Below, piece after piece: positions 44,259-55,444 of a stretch of 64,000 bases of DNA. Each line of letters starts with the position of its first letter. The stretch's first letter is position 1. Under the pieces are notes generated by a model. The model did not search any database. It saw nothing but the letters and a program-made list of their open reading frames with translations, and was not told where the DNA came from. This DNA is from Pseudopyrenochaeta lycopersici (Eukaryota > Ascomycota > Dothideomycetes > Pleosporales > Pseudopyrenochaetaceae): assembly GCA_003313425.1 (NCBI GenBank), contig NHZP01000028.1:372001-436000 (forward strand), written 5' to 3'. Made by a program: the position numbers and the translations under genes.

Positions 44259-45262
44259 ATGGAGGCTCCGCAAGACAACATAAGAAAGCGAGTTTGCAAA
44301 GCTTGCGACAGGTGTCGTCTGAAGAAATCCAAGGCATGCTTTGCGACTGTTGTGTTTGTGATTATGCTGAGACTTCGCAGTGTGATGGTGCCAGCCCGTG
44401 CAGCAGGTGTAAAACTGACAACGCCATCTGTGTTTTTGGAGAGAGGAAGAAGGCCCAAGACAAAGTTTATCCCAAGGGGTAAGCTTCTACTTCCGTTGCA
44501 CCCTTTTGGGTTCGTGCTGATCGCATTAGTTATGTCGAGATACTTGAGCAGCAACAGGCACAGCTCGTAGCTGGCCTCCAAGAACTGTACAGCCGATTGC
44601 AGAGTGGTCAGGGCTGGCCAGGACAGCCGCTGCGCGAGGCTCAGGGCGGGCATCCTCTTACCCACAACATCCTCGAACGGCTCGATCTCCTCCACCCCAC
44701 GAGCGAACGCAGTACCAACTACGAAGGCTTTGAGGAAGAGTGCAACCGTATGCAACAGAAGCTGCTTCAAAGAGGCGCGCCTTTCACACACAGGCGGGGA
44801 TCTGTGAGCTCTGATTCGGAACATGGCCATACATCGTCTTCGTCCTCGTATAGAGGCACCCCAACGACGCGATCGATACCTTTCAGCGACCCATTTACGC
44901 GCAACAATGCACCCCCCACTCCTCCGATGAACAGCCCGTTCCCAAGGCAATCGCAGATTGTTCGGCAGCAGCCGATTAAGCAGGAAACACCGATGGCATC
45001 GCCCGCCTTCATGAACGCTGGAGCCCTGGATCCCTCTGCTCTATCTCGATCAGTATGGGCGAGCGAACCAATGATGCTGGACGAGCCCCTGGAATTCACC
45101 AAGTCCATGTACACCTTCGAGTCGTATAATAGCTTCGACCAGAACGCGATGGGCCTGGAACCAATTGTCATGGGTGATCCCGTGGATCCAATGATGCCCG
45201 GGTGGAACACCACTAATGATCTGGACTTCAGCACTTTCATACACAATCCCGTGGGACCATAG
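44259..45262 (+). CDS. Zn2Cys6 binuclear-cluster transcription factor
   Basis: Exons 44259-44333, 44381-44478 and 44530-45262 give 301 residues. The zinc cluster runs over the first intron: CDRCRLKKSK in exon 1 and CDGASPCSRCKTDNAIC in exon 2, matching C-x2-C-x6-C-x5-C-x2-C-x6-C (Cys16, 19, 26, 32, 35, 42). The first intron has a GC donor (AAG|GCATGC) and a normal CGCAG acceptor, 47 bp; the second is a normal 51-bp GTAAGC...TTAG intron. A likely short coiled coil (VEILEQQQAQLVAGLQELY) follows, for dimerisation. The remainder is Ser/Pro-rich, with an acidic Met-rich C-terminus typical of activation regions; there is no fungal_trans middle homology domain, and the protein is short for the family. 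Target genes unknown. Confidence 0.88.
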
Positions 45263-45554
45263 TTGGGCTGGCCGTCGTCACCTATTCGTCCTTGGTGCTC
45301 TGTCTGCGTTCAAGCGTTTTGGGTAATAGATCCACAATGGTGTCCGGATTTGGCTTCTGGGTCGGCGTTAAACGGGCATTTGGGAAATGCGGGGATTAAT
45401 CATCGTCGCTTTTCATGAATTTTCGCAGGGGTTATGATATGAGGGAAATGTTCACCATGACGTTCCACACTGAGGGTATGAAACCGTTCGCCTCTAAGGA
45501 GGGTTCAGACTGCAGAGTTTGCAGAGGCTGTGACGACCAAGAATGCATCACGGC

Positions 45555-45558
<4 letters not shown>

Positions 45559-45600
<42 letters not shown>
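45559..45600. repeat. (GA)n microsatellite
   Basis: About 20 GA units in the 3' region of the Zn2Cys6 gene. Confidence 0.95.
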
Positions 45601-45603
<3 letters not shown>

Positions 45604-48122
45604 ATTATGGCCATGCACCCTGAGGATATGGGCCGTTACTATGCGCCAGCTACATACACACTTCCTGCTCCTCGTTTTCTCCATTTCAGGAGCCAACGAC
45701 GAGTCCTGCTCATTCCTTTTCTAACCCCATGCTCAACCAAGGAAAGAAGTAAAAGAGAGTGATACACTACCGTACGTAAGAGAGAGTCGGATGGAAGGCG
45801 AGCCCAGGCCTGGTCTCAGCGCCTCGTGTCCGCAGGGCCGTTCCTGCGTCGTGCGCTTCTTCATCTGCACGAGAACAGAAAGTGCGCTATCGACTCGACT
45901 GCTCCACACTCACACGCTGCCGTCTCGGCCGCTTTGATCTTGCGCAGATACTCGTTGAGGAACGTCTTGCTCGTCCGTAGCTGCGCGAGGATCGCTGCCT
46001 CCGCGCTCGTCAGCCCTTCCTGTTAGAAGCGGCCCCGCCGTGATCTTCATCGTGGTTTGCTGCTTTCCGATGCGATTAGCTGGTGCAGTACAGCGTTTCG
46101 CTTCCCTCTCGTCGAGGTTGGCCCAAGCGCCCCAACCCCAAAGTATCATAGTTTCTGGGAGTTCAGTCGCTATCTGGTGGAGACGGATATTTACAAGATG
46201 CACATAATCCCTCTCGCACCACAGTTCCACCTGTAGCGTTGTGGTCGCTATGGTGTTCACCGCAATCTAAGTCTCGGCTCCCTCTAAATTCGAACTGACA
46301 TGTACCCCCTTTCCCCTCGCAATAGACTTTCCGCCACGTGCGCATCTCCAAACTAATAAAGTTAGCAATTAGCGACATTTCCTCTTGAAAGATTCGTACA
46401 GTAGTAGCATAACAATACGAAGTTCTTGCAGGCTTTTGCAACAACACTCAGTCTAGCTGCTGCAAGATGCCTGTCAGTACGATAGAAACCCACAACTTTA
46501 AGCTCCCCAAGTATTTACTTCTGCACGCCCCTCGAAATCATGATGGCAGCTTCTCAAGAAAGAATATGAGCAGCGCAGAAAAGACCGCATCTAATACTTG
46601 AGTCCGGAAGAAGCGGCGCTGCGGACGAGATACGATGATAAGGCTGGTGGATCTTTACAGATAATCTCTTGCTGCGCATTATTGATTCTGCGAATATGCA
46701 CTGCTTTTGGTGAAGCATAACCCCATGTCAACTGCTCTTGGTCGTTGACATTGCATGGTGTTTGCAGTTACGGCATCTTCATTAGACAGACTCCAGCCAC
46801 AGGGCATTCTACAGGTTTCGCAGAGTTGCCTAATGTGGAAGTATCCGTAGCATTCGCCTGCAATGGCTAGACGTTATGTTTTGTCGAACGGAGCTTCTTG
46901 GAACCTAGACATTCTCGTGCCACCAAGTGTCTCGGCCGTCCTCAAATGAGATACCCCGCTTTCTGCAGGAGCTTTTCGCCAGTTTATTAGCCTGAGACGT
47001 CATCTTTACAAGGAAACAATCCCCCACCCCTGCGGTACGCTCCGTGGATGCAAGAAAACCTCACCTTGTTTAGCATAAGCGCATAGCGCCTAATCTCTCC
47101 TCTCCTCTTTCACGGCTGTTCGGGCAGCCCACGTTACAAGAGATTACCTCCGATACCGAGGTGTAACTCGATAGTCTTCAATGTGGATGCGATAGAATTG
47201 GTACGGTATAAGGAGCGTACCAGCAGCTCTTCAGAAGACCCTGTAGAGGACGGCAAGGCCAATTGGGACGCTGCTATTATGGCTTTTCTGCAGCACCTTG
47301 CAGCGAAACTTTACCGCTCCCTTGCTCATATCCTGGCACTCTGGTCTCCCGACAAAGTCTGCATATATCATCTCCCAGTCATGCATGCAGGCATTACTGA
47401 CGAACAGAAGGAAACAATCTCAGACCCAGCGTACCAGAAATTCGTGTTTTACAGCACTGTGTCGCCGAATGAGGTATGTTTACGCCGCTTACATTAGTGA
47501 TTTAAAATGACAGAAGCCGATTGGCGCATAGAGTATGTCAAGTTTTGGAAGACCGTCGTTTGAAAGTGCAGTGAACTGATATGGTACAAGAGAAAGCCAC
47601 TGGAGCTGGTTGGAACAGGCGGAGTTTTTGGATCAATCTCGACGACGAATGAAAGCTTGCATCGAGACACTTTCGCATGAGCGAGCATTAGAGAGCATTA
47701 AATTCATGGACGTGAGATCCAGAGCATCGGCGTTTTGACATAGGATAGGCTTTTGATAGTTCTGCATGTGAACTAAACTGGGACGAGGGCCAAGATTACT
47801 TTCTGAAATATCAGCGACGTATGTATCTTCAATTTGGAGCGCTCGGAGCTTACGGGTTCGTATGTCAGGGGTATGCAATGTGGACGCTTTCTTATACTTG
47901 GACTGCACAAGCAACGCCTCGTTGGCCCTTGACGGCTCAACTTTCCTACCATCTGTCTCTGACCGTACCGTAAAATAAGCGGGCTTGTGGGGTAAAAGTC
48001 TAGCGGCGCGGACAAGAACCGGAAGCCGATAGCGCAATCGGAACCAATACCGCCACACAAGCCATATCAACGACACCCTTTCAGGTGTTGTCGAGCTTTC
48101 CTACTCGGAAGTTATCGTGACA
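45601..48122. other. Intergenic 2.5 kb, no supported gene
   Basis: Several medium frames exist (45910-46260 minus, 46163-46447 minus, 47183-47497 plus, 47633-48076 minus), none with a domain I recognise. They could be fragments of a multi-exon or decayed gene. Confidence 0.4.
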
Positions 48123-48127
48123 ACGTA

Positions 48128-49806
48128 CGAAGGAGCTCGTATTTTTTGAGCGCTAGGGCCACCCCAACGATGCAATTCTGATGCGGAACCAATACAACTC
48201 TCTATATAAATTGGATCACAACAACACAACGCGATGGTTTTTAGAGCTATAATTAACGAGGCTATTCAATTATATGCTGAAGGCTCTATAGCTCAATTTT
48301 CTGGTGTCGTGAATTACCCATGGAAGTCATTTTTGCCCTTGTGTTCAATAATCCGCCGCACCACCACAGGAATATGATCCACCCACCTATTGATGAGCTC
48401 AATAGGCAGGGCTTCCCACTCAGCAAATCACTGCTGTTTACACTCCTCTGCAGTACAGCTTGGCGTGAATTGCCTCGTCACGTGGGTGCGGAGCCAGGGC
48501 CAGGCATGCTCAGATGCATTGACATCGGGCGAATGGCCAGCCCACCACAATTTTTCCACCTTTTCAACACGAAGATAGTCAGTCGCGATGCGACTCTTGT
48601 GAGAAGGAGCTCCATCCTCCATTAATATGCATTCTAAACCTTGTTGTTTGAGGTTTTGTATCCATGGAACGACCTTTTTGAGGGCGCCCTCGCGATGCCG
48701 ATATCTATCCACGCCTCCTTGCGACCTTATACCGCGATGATAATCGTGTTTTTTAACATGCTGAAGCCGGCGCGTGCTATTACGAAGGTTTATATCAAGC
48801 TCTTGCATCTCTTGAAGCGCTTTGCGGGCTCGAGTTTGCGTGGAGTTTGAGGATGCTCGGATCTCTGCATTCTCCTTCTCCAACGCTACCTCAGCCGCCT
48901 CTTTCTCTGCCTCTGTCTCTTGAAAGTATGCGTGGCAAGGGCCTTTATGATTGTATCGAAATGCACCAAAAAATTGGAGGCAGCAGTCTTTGCGGTTGCG
49001 GTCGTGGCGGACGTCGTCATCATAGATCTCATCATCGCGAGCCCACGCCCGAATCATCCCTCTCTCTTCTCCAACTCGAGCTGGCGTCTCATCAGTAAAA
49101 ACGACATTTCTAAAGTTGAATCCAAGGTTATCCCCAACCTCATATTTATCAGGGTTATGCTCAAGAGCCCATGCATAGCGATCTCGCTCTTGCGCGGGTG
49201 TGAGGGAAGGTTTCCATCCTGGCTTTCTTCTTGAATATCCCGCCTCGTACATAATATTTTCAAATGTAGAGATGCTGATTTCAGGTACAATAGCACTAAA
49301 ATCGCCATTTAAGATTGCCTGGTGCGACTGCTTTTCGCGGTTGGCGCGAGAAGAGGTTACGATGCTGATGATGTTTTCCTTCTGTTCCTGTGTCAACAAC
49401 TCTCTCCGCCCACGACCAAGGTCATTCTCGTATAATATGGGATCCCATAAATCGAGGCCAGAGTCTGCTGCTCGCGATTCTACGCATCGAACAAGTGCAG
49501 AAAGATTAGACTGGCTGCGTTGCATGCGAGCTGCGGGTGCATTTGAAGATGCATAACCATCGCGGGACGCGACCACGGCCCCAGCCACAAACGCACGCGT
49601 TATTGGGTGCATTTCAGTGCGAGAAGCTTTAGGAGGCTTGATAACTTTGTTCTGCTTGTACTTATATGGCTTGCGACGATTTATTGCACTCATTTTGAAG
49701 GTTGGGGTGGAGAAATAGACTGTTGAAAACATGGGATGATAGCTATTGCATTGATGCGCTGATGCGCGGGGTTGGCCCCAGCGCTCAAAAAATACGAGCT
49801 CCTTCG
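48128..49806 (-). mobile_element. Tc1/IS630-like element inserted at TA within pogo terminus
   Basis: CGAAGGAGCTCGTATTTTTT at 48128 and its inverse ending at 49806 form inverted repeats of about 34 bp with one or two mismatches. TA flanks each side (48126-48127, 49807-49808). Length 1679 bp. Confidence 0.88.
48314..49693 (-). pseudogene. Tc1/IS630-like transposase with one premature stop
   Basis: Start at MSAINRRKPYKYKQ (49693). After a long basic N-terminus, an HTH-like part (LTQEQKENIISIVTSSRANR) is followed by the DDE core: NVVFTDETPARVG, CILMEDGAPSHKSR and SPDVNASEHAWPWLR. Between the first and second acidic residues is an unusual roughly 70-residue Glu/Ala/Arg-rich coiled-coil insertion (TEAEKEAAEVALEKENAEIR). 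The frame stops at 48428 (TGA) after ECKQQ, but continues in frame as WEALPIELINRWVDHI to a natural-looking stop at 48314. This single stop is the only lesion seen; read-through or an assembly error could make it functional. Confidence 0.82.
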
Positions 49807-49949
49807 TACCTCACGGGCGAGTGGCTCACCCGGGCGAGTGGCTCACGATGCCAAGCCCCCACCAAAACCATCCCATCTTTTCAACAATATAGTCCAAAAA
49901 CGAACCTATACTGTCGTGCAGAGTATGAATTATCATTCAGCAACTACTT

Positions 49950-52402
49950 CTACTCGTTTTTACACGTGCGCGCGTTGTGCCCAGCCTCGCCGCAGCGTCC
50001 ACAGCGCCTTTGGGTTGGCTCGCCTCCATCAGCGCGCGCCCTCGTCTTTGCCCTCTTCCCATCACTACGCGCCTTAAACTCCTTTAGAGTCGTTAACTGA
50101 AGATCGTCCTCAACCGTTAAGGTACCCTCCTTCTGTACTCGCTTTCTTTTGCGCGATTTACGTCGCGTGGCGGCCTCGTTAGCTGCTTAGCAACATGGTG
50201 GCGCAGAAGAACGCCTTGGTGTATCATCACTTCTGCGCCTTTTGATAGGCTTTTGATCGCCTCAACCATCGAAGTAGGTGAGCTATCTACATGCCTTTGA
50301 ATCCTCTCTAAAACTAGCTTCAATTGAGACACAAATTCTAGGGCATTGCTTGGTGTTTTTGACTGCCAGGGACCGTCTTCGACGGTGGGTAGCGGTGGAG
50401 TGCGCAGGCGTACGTTAAGCTTCAATATCACAGCCTCTGGGTCGAGTGGAACTAGGCCAACGCCTCGAAAGCCTCCTAGGATATTATTCTTCGTGGTCGC
50501 GTTGTCAGAAGCCGCTTTGAAACACGGCAAGAACTCAATTTTGGTGATGTGGTTGATGTGACTGCGCATCAGATCCTCGGCTCGGCGGCCATACGCCTTC
50601 TTCAAAGGCGCGAAACAACCCACATCAAGTGGCTGTAGCAGGTGCGACGAGTGCGGAGGCATGCAGAGATTAATAATCTTGTTATCCTTACAGTATTGCT
50701 GGAATTCAAGCGAGTCGTGGCTCTCGTGGCCATCGATAATAAGCAGCCGATACTCCCCAACAGTACGCTTCTTTGTATGAGCATCAAAGTGCTTCAACCA
50801 CTGGAGACCAAGCTCATTTGTTGTCCAGCCGTGCTCGGAGACAGCAATAACCCAATCGTGAGGTAGATCATCCTCCTTGTACCAGGCGGATTGGTTGGTT
50901 GGTATTCATTTTACGTCTAGTTGATGGGGATTAAGTCCACCATCTCGCCTCCCGAAGGGCATATACGACGTGCTAAGCTATGGGATTACAGTGCTGACAC
51001 ACTACCTTAGAAAGCATTTCTTGCCTGCGCAGGTATTGCTACCATTTCAGAACTACAGCTCCCCGTCCAGTTGGGGAGACTGAGCAGTGTGTGTACATTA
51101 GGGTGGTTCCCTTGTGTGCGTTCAGAGGCAGTTGAGTGCCGTGAGAGAGAGTAGGAAAAAGTAGGTGGGTGTAGAGAGCCGGTGCTCTGTCGAATCGAAG
51201 CCGTGGCTCTGCGCGAGGAGAGCCTTTGTACCAGGCTTGGCCATGCCTGTGTCGAAGGAGACAGGTGTAGTAGGAAGGCAAAGCCAGGCCTGTCCTTCTT
51301 CTTTATCCCCGAGAGTTGTTAAATGTAAGGCCATGCTGGCTGCCTTGTTTGCGAGTTAAGAGCCGGTGCTCTGCCGAATCGTGCCGTAGCTCTTCGCGTG
51401 GAGAGCCTTGCGTCAGGCCTGGCAATGCCCTTATATTGCAAGAACAAGGAGTGTCAAGGCTGTCTCCTTGTCTTGATGGTGGTTGTGGCCTTCGACCGAA
51501 CGTGAAAATCTGAGTAGCGCACGGGCCATTTTGGAAAGATTTCAGCTCAGCGAAGAGCTGAAAGACAAAAGAGGCCAGCGCGCCTGCCACAACGCCTGCA
51601 GCGGAGAGAGGACGTTGGGAAACAGATTTAAGAAGGCATTTGAGTCGTGTTTTAACGAAAAATCGATGGATATCGACCTTTCGCTGACCTGGAGAAGTTG
51701 ATGTTCGGTGTTGTACCAGGCGGAGAGGTGGTGCTTGCCCTGGAAGATGATGATCGCCCACCCCATCGCGTTGATGCCCTGGATCACCGTGGTCCACTCG
51801 CGATTACCCTGCTGCACCGTCTTTGGCCGTCCTCGACGGTCAGAGCCTGTGACTACTGCTCTAGTTGATATCATGCCCATCATGAAGCCTGTCTCGTCGA
51901 AGTTGTTGGTGTCTTTATCTACGATGCCATGCTTAGCTTTCATGTTCTCCACAAGCTGGAACCAGCCTTGAATAATCTCAGGATCTTCGCAGAGGGATCT
52001 CTTGTAGTCGTACTTTCGATTGAACTTGACTTGGAGCTCTGGCTGGCGCTTGACAAAGGTGCTAGCCCAGTTCTTACCCACAGGCTTCTGGCGACGCTCA
52101 GCGAGTAGAAAGTCTGCCATATCCTTCACAGCAGCAGGCCGGGGCGGAAATCCTCGTGCATCTAGGTCAAGTATATGCTGAGCAATCATTAGCTCCTCTG
52201 TCTTCAATAGCTTCCTTGCGTTAGGCGTGCAATCTGATCGAAATATCTTTCCAGCGCGTCTGTTACTAATAGACTTTTGAGAGATGTTGTAGATTGCTGC
52301 AGCGCGTCGCTGAGAGAGAGTCGCATCTTCTTTCATAGCCTGAAGCGCAAGCTGTATTCGAGCTTCTTTTGAAGCTGGGAGCCCGTTGTGTTGTTGAGAC
52401 AT
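49950..52402 (-). pseudogene. pogo transposase split by a retroposed insert
   Basis: Start at MSQQHNGLPASKEARIQ (52402). psq-type HTH, CENP-B-like domain (HILDLDARGFPPRPAAVKD; VGKNWASTFVKRQPELQ), then DDE core (DTNNFDETGFMMG; REWTTVIQGINAMGW). At SAWYN the frame is interrupted by an 820-bp insert (50891-51710) and resumes at about 50876: LPHDWVIAVSEHGWTTNELG, LLIIDGHESHDSLEF, MPPHSSHLLQPLDVGCF. A one-base shift near 50185 leads to a CCHC knuckle (CGRCGEAGHNARTC) and a stop at 49950. Apart from the insert and one shift, it is well preserved, without RIP-type stops. Confidence 0.85.
50891..51710 (-). mobile_element. 820-bp retroposed insert with TTGG tail and 14-bp target duplication
   Basis: TTGTACCAGGCGGA is duplicated at 50877-50890 and 51711-51724. 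The left boundary starts with TTGGTTGGTTGG, i.e. a (CCAA)n 3' tail on the minus strand. Inside are two related segments beginning GAGCCGGTGCTCTG (about 51176 and 51362), and no RT or other domain. This looks like a SINE or a short LINE-derived element. Confidence 0.7.
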
Positions 52403-52476
52403 CACGAATATACTTTGGTAGACAGTACGTTTTGGTGGGGACTTGGCATCGTGAGCCACTCGCCTGTGAGGTACGT

Positions 52477-53370
52477 TATACTCTTTCTGTCATGGCGAGT
52501 GACACTTCCGGCTGCTGGCGCGTCGCGCTCTCGGAGCGGGCGATTCGAGTACGACGAAGACGGCTGGCGAGTCATCCGTGGATGATGGCGGAGAAGGGCG
52601 TGTAAACACTACGAACTTCTAGAATGGTAGGCAGGCGAGCTGGAGCGAGAGCCAGGAGCGAAGAGATGGTGAGGACTCAACCGTTTGTTGATCGGATGTG
52701 CAAATGGGTGTACCGGTAGTCGGTCAGATCGCGCGCCTAGCACGGAACATGTGGCGACAACAGTTCAATGCAGCCTAGTAGTACGAACGAAGTTTTGACC
52801 ATTCAAAAGTGAACACCGGTCAACAGCACTTCCTGATGAATTATTAGTGAACTAGCACCCTCTGATTTGTGAAAGGGGCGTTCATTTCTCGTCGGCATGA
52901 ATGAAGAGAGCCGAGGACGAGGTGTTGTCGATAGTACAGACTTGCTGGGATGGTGCAGCGAGGTTCAAACGGCCCCAGAATATGACCCAACGGCGCGCGC
53001 TAGTGCGATCCATCACATGGTCAAGGCTCCTAAGCGAGTAGGTTCAGTATTGAACCCATTCCTCGTAGCCATGTAATTATTCCGAACACTCCATCTTTAC
53101 CTGAATTGAGAAAACACGGCCTCTCGCGCAAACCCTATGGCCAGAGCGGGTCAGCCAACCTCCCTGCTAGCGGTGGCGAGATCGTGTACCACTTAAGTAC
53201 CTTGATTTACCGCAAGATTCGACATGGCTTCTAATGTCCGTCCCTGCGTTGCGGGACGCACGGTGTCACGGGACAGGTTCACACTTCGGACCTCCGGAGT
53301 CTCCCTATCGCAAGTGTACGAAGCTATAGCTGATGCGATGTTATTCTCTAGCCATTGTCCCTCTAGGAAA
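52477..53370. other. Intergenic, no gene seen
   Basis: Only short frames without domains. It lies between the pogo right end and the tail of the next LINE. Confidence 0.4.
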
Positions 53371-55444
53371 CTAGTTGATTGATTGATTGATTGATTCTTA
53401 CGCCACAGGGTGCCCAGAAGGCCCATAGGCTGACTATCCCATCTGACCTAATCGCTTAGGCCTCGGTACGCCCACGCTTCATTCCAAGCCCAAAGCAGCT
53501 TCGTCCCTCTCAACTCTGACGTCTCTACTCCTTGTAGTTATACCGTCCAGGACCTGCCTTACTCTTGTCCCCACGGTCCTTCGTATCCGAGAGCCGTTTC
53601 CCGACCGTCGACCTTCTCATTACCGGCTGGCCAACTTCGAGTCCGCGAGGATATAACCCGTGGTGGCCTGGAGGGTCTTACAGTATCGCGTTCACCCTAG
53701 GCGTCCAGTGGCAATAACAAACTCGACAGTCCTGTTGAGCACATTGAGGTTAGGTTTTCAAGACTCCGCCTTTCCATCCAGTGGTTCGCCCGAGGATAGC
53801 CGTTGTTCCGACCGTCCTCCTAAGAAGAAGGACAGGTCGCCCCACCTGTTACCTGCGACTTTCCGTAGTGCCGGACGGAGCTCGTCCCATCGTGAACATT
53901 CGAAGAGGAAGTGGCGAACAGTTTCTGGGGTCTGTCTTTCACACTCGCATAAGTCTGAATTCGTGGCGCCTATTTTCGCAAGGTAACTCTTGAGCCGACT
54001 CTTTCCAGTACGTAGTTGGCACAGTATCGCTGCTTTCTTATATGTGAGGTTGTCGTACATGATTCGCGTGTGTCGGCCAGGTAGTGCTGCGTCTAGGGGT
54101 ACCGGCTTATCCAGTTTTGTCCTTGGTAAGAGGGCGTGAGTCCTTTTCAGCGCCGACGGTAGTGTGAGTCCGGATATCGGCGGCAGGTCTTCGCTTGTCG
54201 CTTTCTTTGCTAGGTCATCTGCTTTCTCACTTCCTGTGATTTTCGCGTGTGCGGGGACCCATTGGACACGAACATCTGGCCCTCCTCGTCTTCTTAAGTC
54301 TAGTACGGTGTTCACGATCAGCCGAATCACGGCTTGACCACTCTGGCGAGAAGGTCGCTCCACTGCTCTAATGGCTGTCTGACTGTCGCTTACTATCACA
54401 TAGGTGAGATCTCTGGCCCTGTCTCTGAATCGGGCAATCGTGTCGGGAGACCAAATGGCTGAGATGAGTTCGAGTGCGGCTTGAATTGCTATGAGCTCGA
54501 CGTGGCTCGCTGTGTATCCGTCGTTTTGCCCGACTCTGATAGCCTCACCGTGTTCTGCAACTGTATTGTCCCGTCTTCTGGCCGAATGGTAGACGCCGAC
54601 TCCCGCGTTGTTCCCTCGGTATGAGGCATCCACAAAGATTTTTACTTCAGATTCGTCTGCCCACTTCTTTGCTTCTTCTCTACTAAGGATGTTGGCTTTT
54701 AATCCTTGTTGCCACGGGGGTATGCAGAACGGATCAATCCCCTCCAGCCCAATAAGATTAACTGACTCCAGTTTCGCTGCCACTTGCTGGAGCGGTGAAG
54801 GAAAGCGCTTGTTCTTCGTGTCTATACCCTTGCGTATCTTCCACCACGGATGATTTGCCGGGAGGGTGTGGCACTTGACGTAGAAGTTGTATTTCTGTCT
54901 GCACAGGCGCGTCTCGAGTTGTTCGATATCCGCTTCCACTTCGGCCCTGGTTAGCGCCACGGTACGAAAGGCTCCTATTATCGCTTGCGTTCCAATCCAC
55001 TGGATCTGGTTTAGCATACTGATGGTCCGACTTGTCAGACTCATAGACCATATCGGGGACGCATAGTCGACCGTGGGTATCACTGTTGCGGTGAACAGTT
55101 GCCTAGCTGCTCCTACCGTCATCCCTTTCATGCGCTTCAGAGCTAGTGCTGCCCTCACGCCTCTCTTGGTGGCTCTGGCCGCATGTTGGTGAAACCGAAG
55201 TTTCTGATCGAAGACCACCCCAAGGATTTTGACCTCCGATTGTGGATGGATTGCTTCTCCATTGACGACGATCGGCCGGTTTGATGTTGCATTGTTCCTG
55301 CGTGTGAAGTGGATGAAGGCCGTTTTATCAGCTTCAAATGAGGCACCGCTCTTCCGCGCCCATTGCTCTGCTTTTGCTACTACTGTTTCTTGTAGCAAAG
55401 AGGTGTTTTCCTCTGCTGACGCCCCAGTGACGCAAGCAGTGTAG
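53371..55444 (-). mobile_element. Second LINE family, 5'-truncated
   Basis: The left boundary is a (TTGA)n tail (53371-53397); about 360 bp of untranslated sequence and the end of the RT-RNase H frame follow. The 5' side is cut by the hAT terminus at 55445. Confidence 0.82.
53758..55444 (-). pseudogene. LINE reverse transcriptase C-terminal part with RNase H
   Basis: The frame is open from the hAT junction to the stop at 53758. It begins after the RT catalytic motif, in the thumb region (EQWARKSGASFEADKTAFIHF; VKILGVVFDQKLRFHQHA; TVIPTVDYASPIWS). RNase H has KIFVDASYRGNNAGVG, SHVELIAIQAALEL, IVSDSQTAIRAV and VQWVPAHAKITGSEKADDLA. A Cys/His motif (LCECERQTPETVRHFLFEC) ends the protein. Truncated but with no stops. 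It belongs to a different family from the LINE at 28939-32401. Confidence 0.87.

Larger units (their letters stand above)
48123..52476 (-). mobile_element. pogo element with a Tc1-like insertion and a retroposed insertion
   Basis: The right end (52476) reads, inverted, ACGTACCTCACAGGCGAGTGG. The left end is split: ACG at 48123-48125, then a Tc1-like element, then TACCTCACGGGCGAGTGG from 49807. The left repeat has two GGGCGAGTGGCTCACCC units (17-bp period), the right only one. Without its two inserts, the element is about 1.84 kb, like the pogo at 19511. Confidence 0.82.

Noticed and set aside
45541..45614. Arg-Glu or Ser-Leu repeat peptides
   Set aside because: Translation of the (GA)n microsatellite in two frames.
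51303..51797. 164-codon minus-strand frame spanning the retroposed insert
   Set aside because: It runs across the insert boundary into pogo sequence in the wrong phase; no domain.
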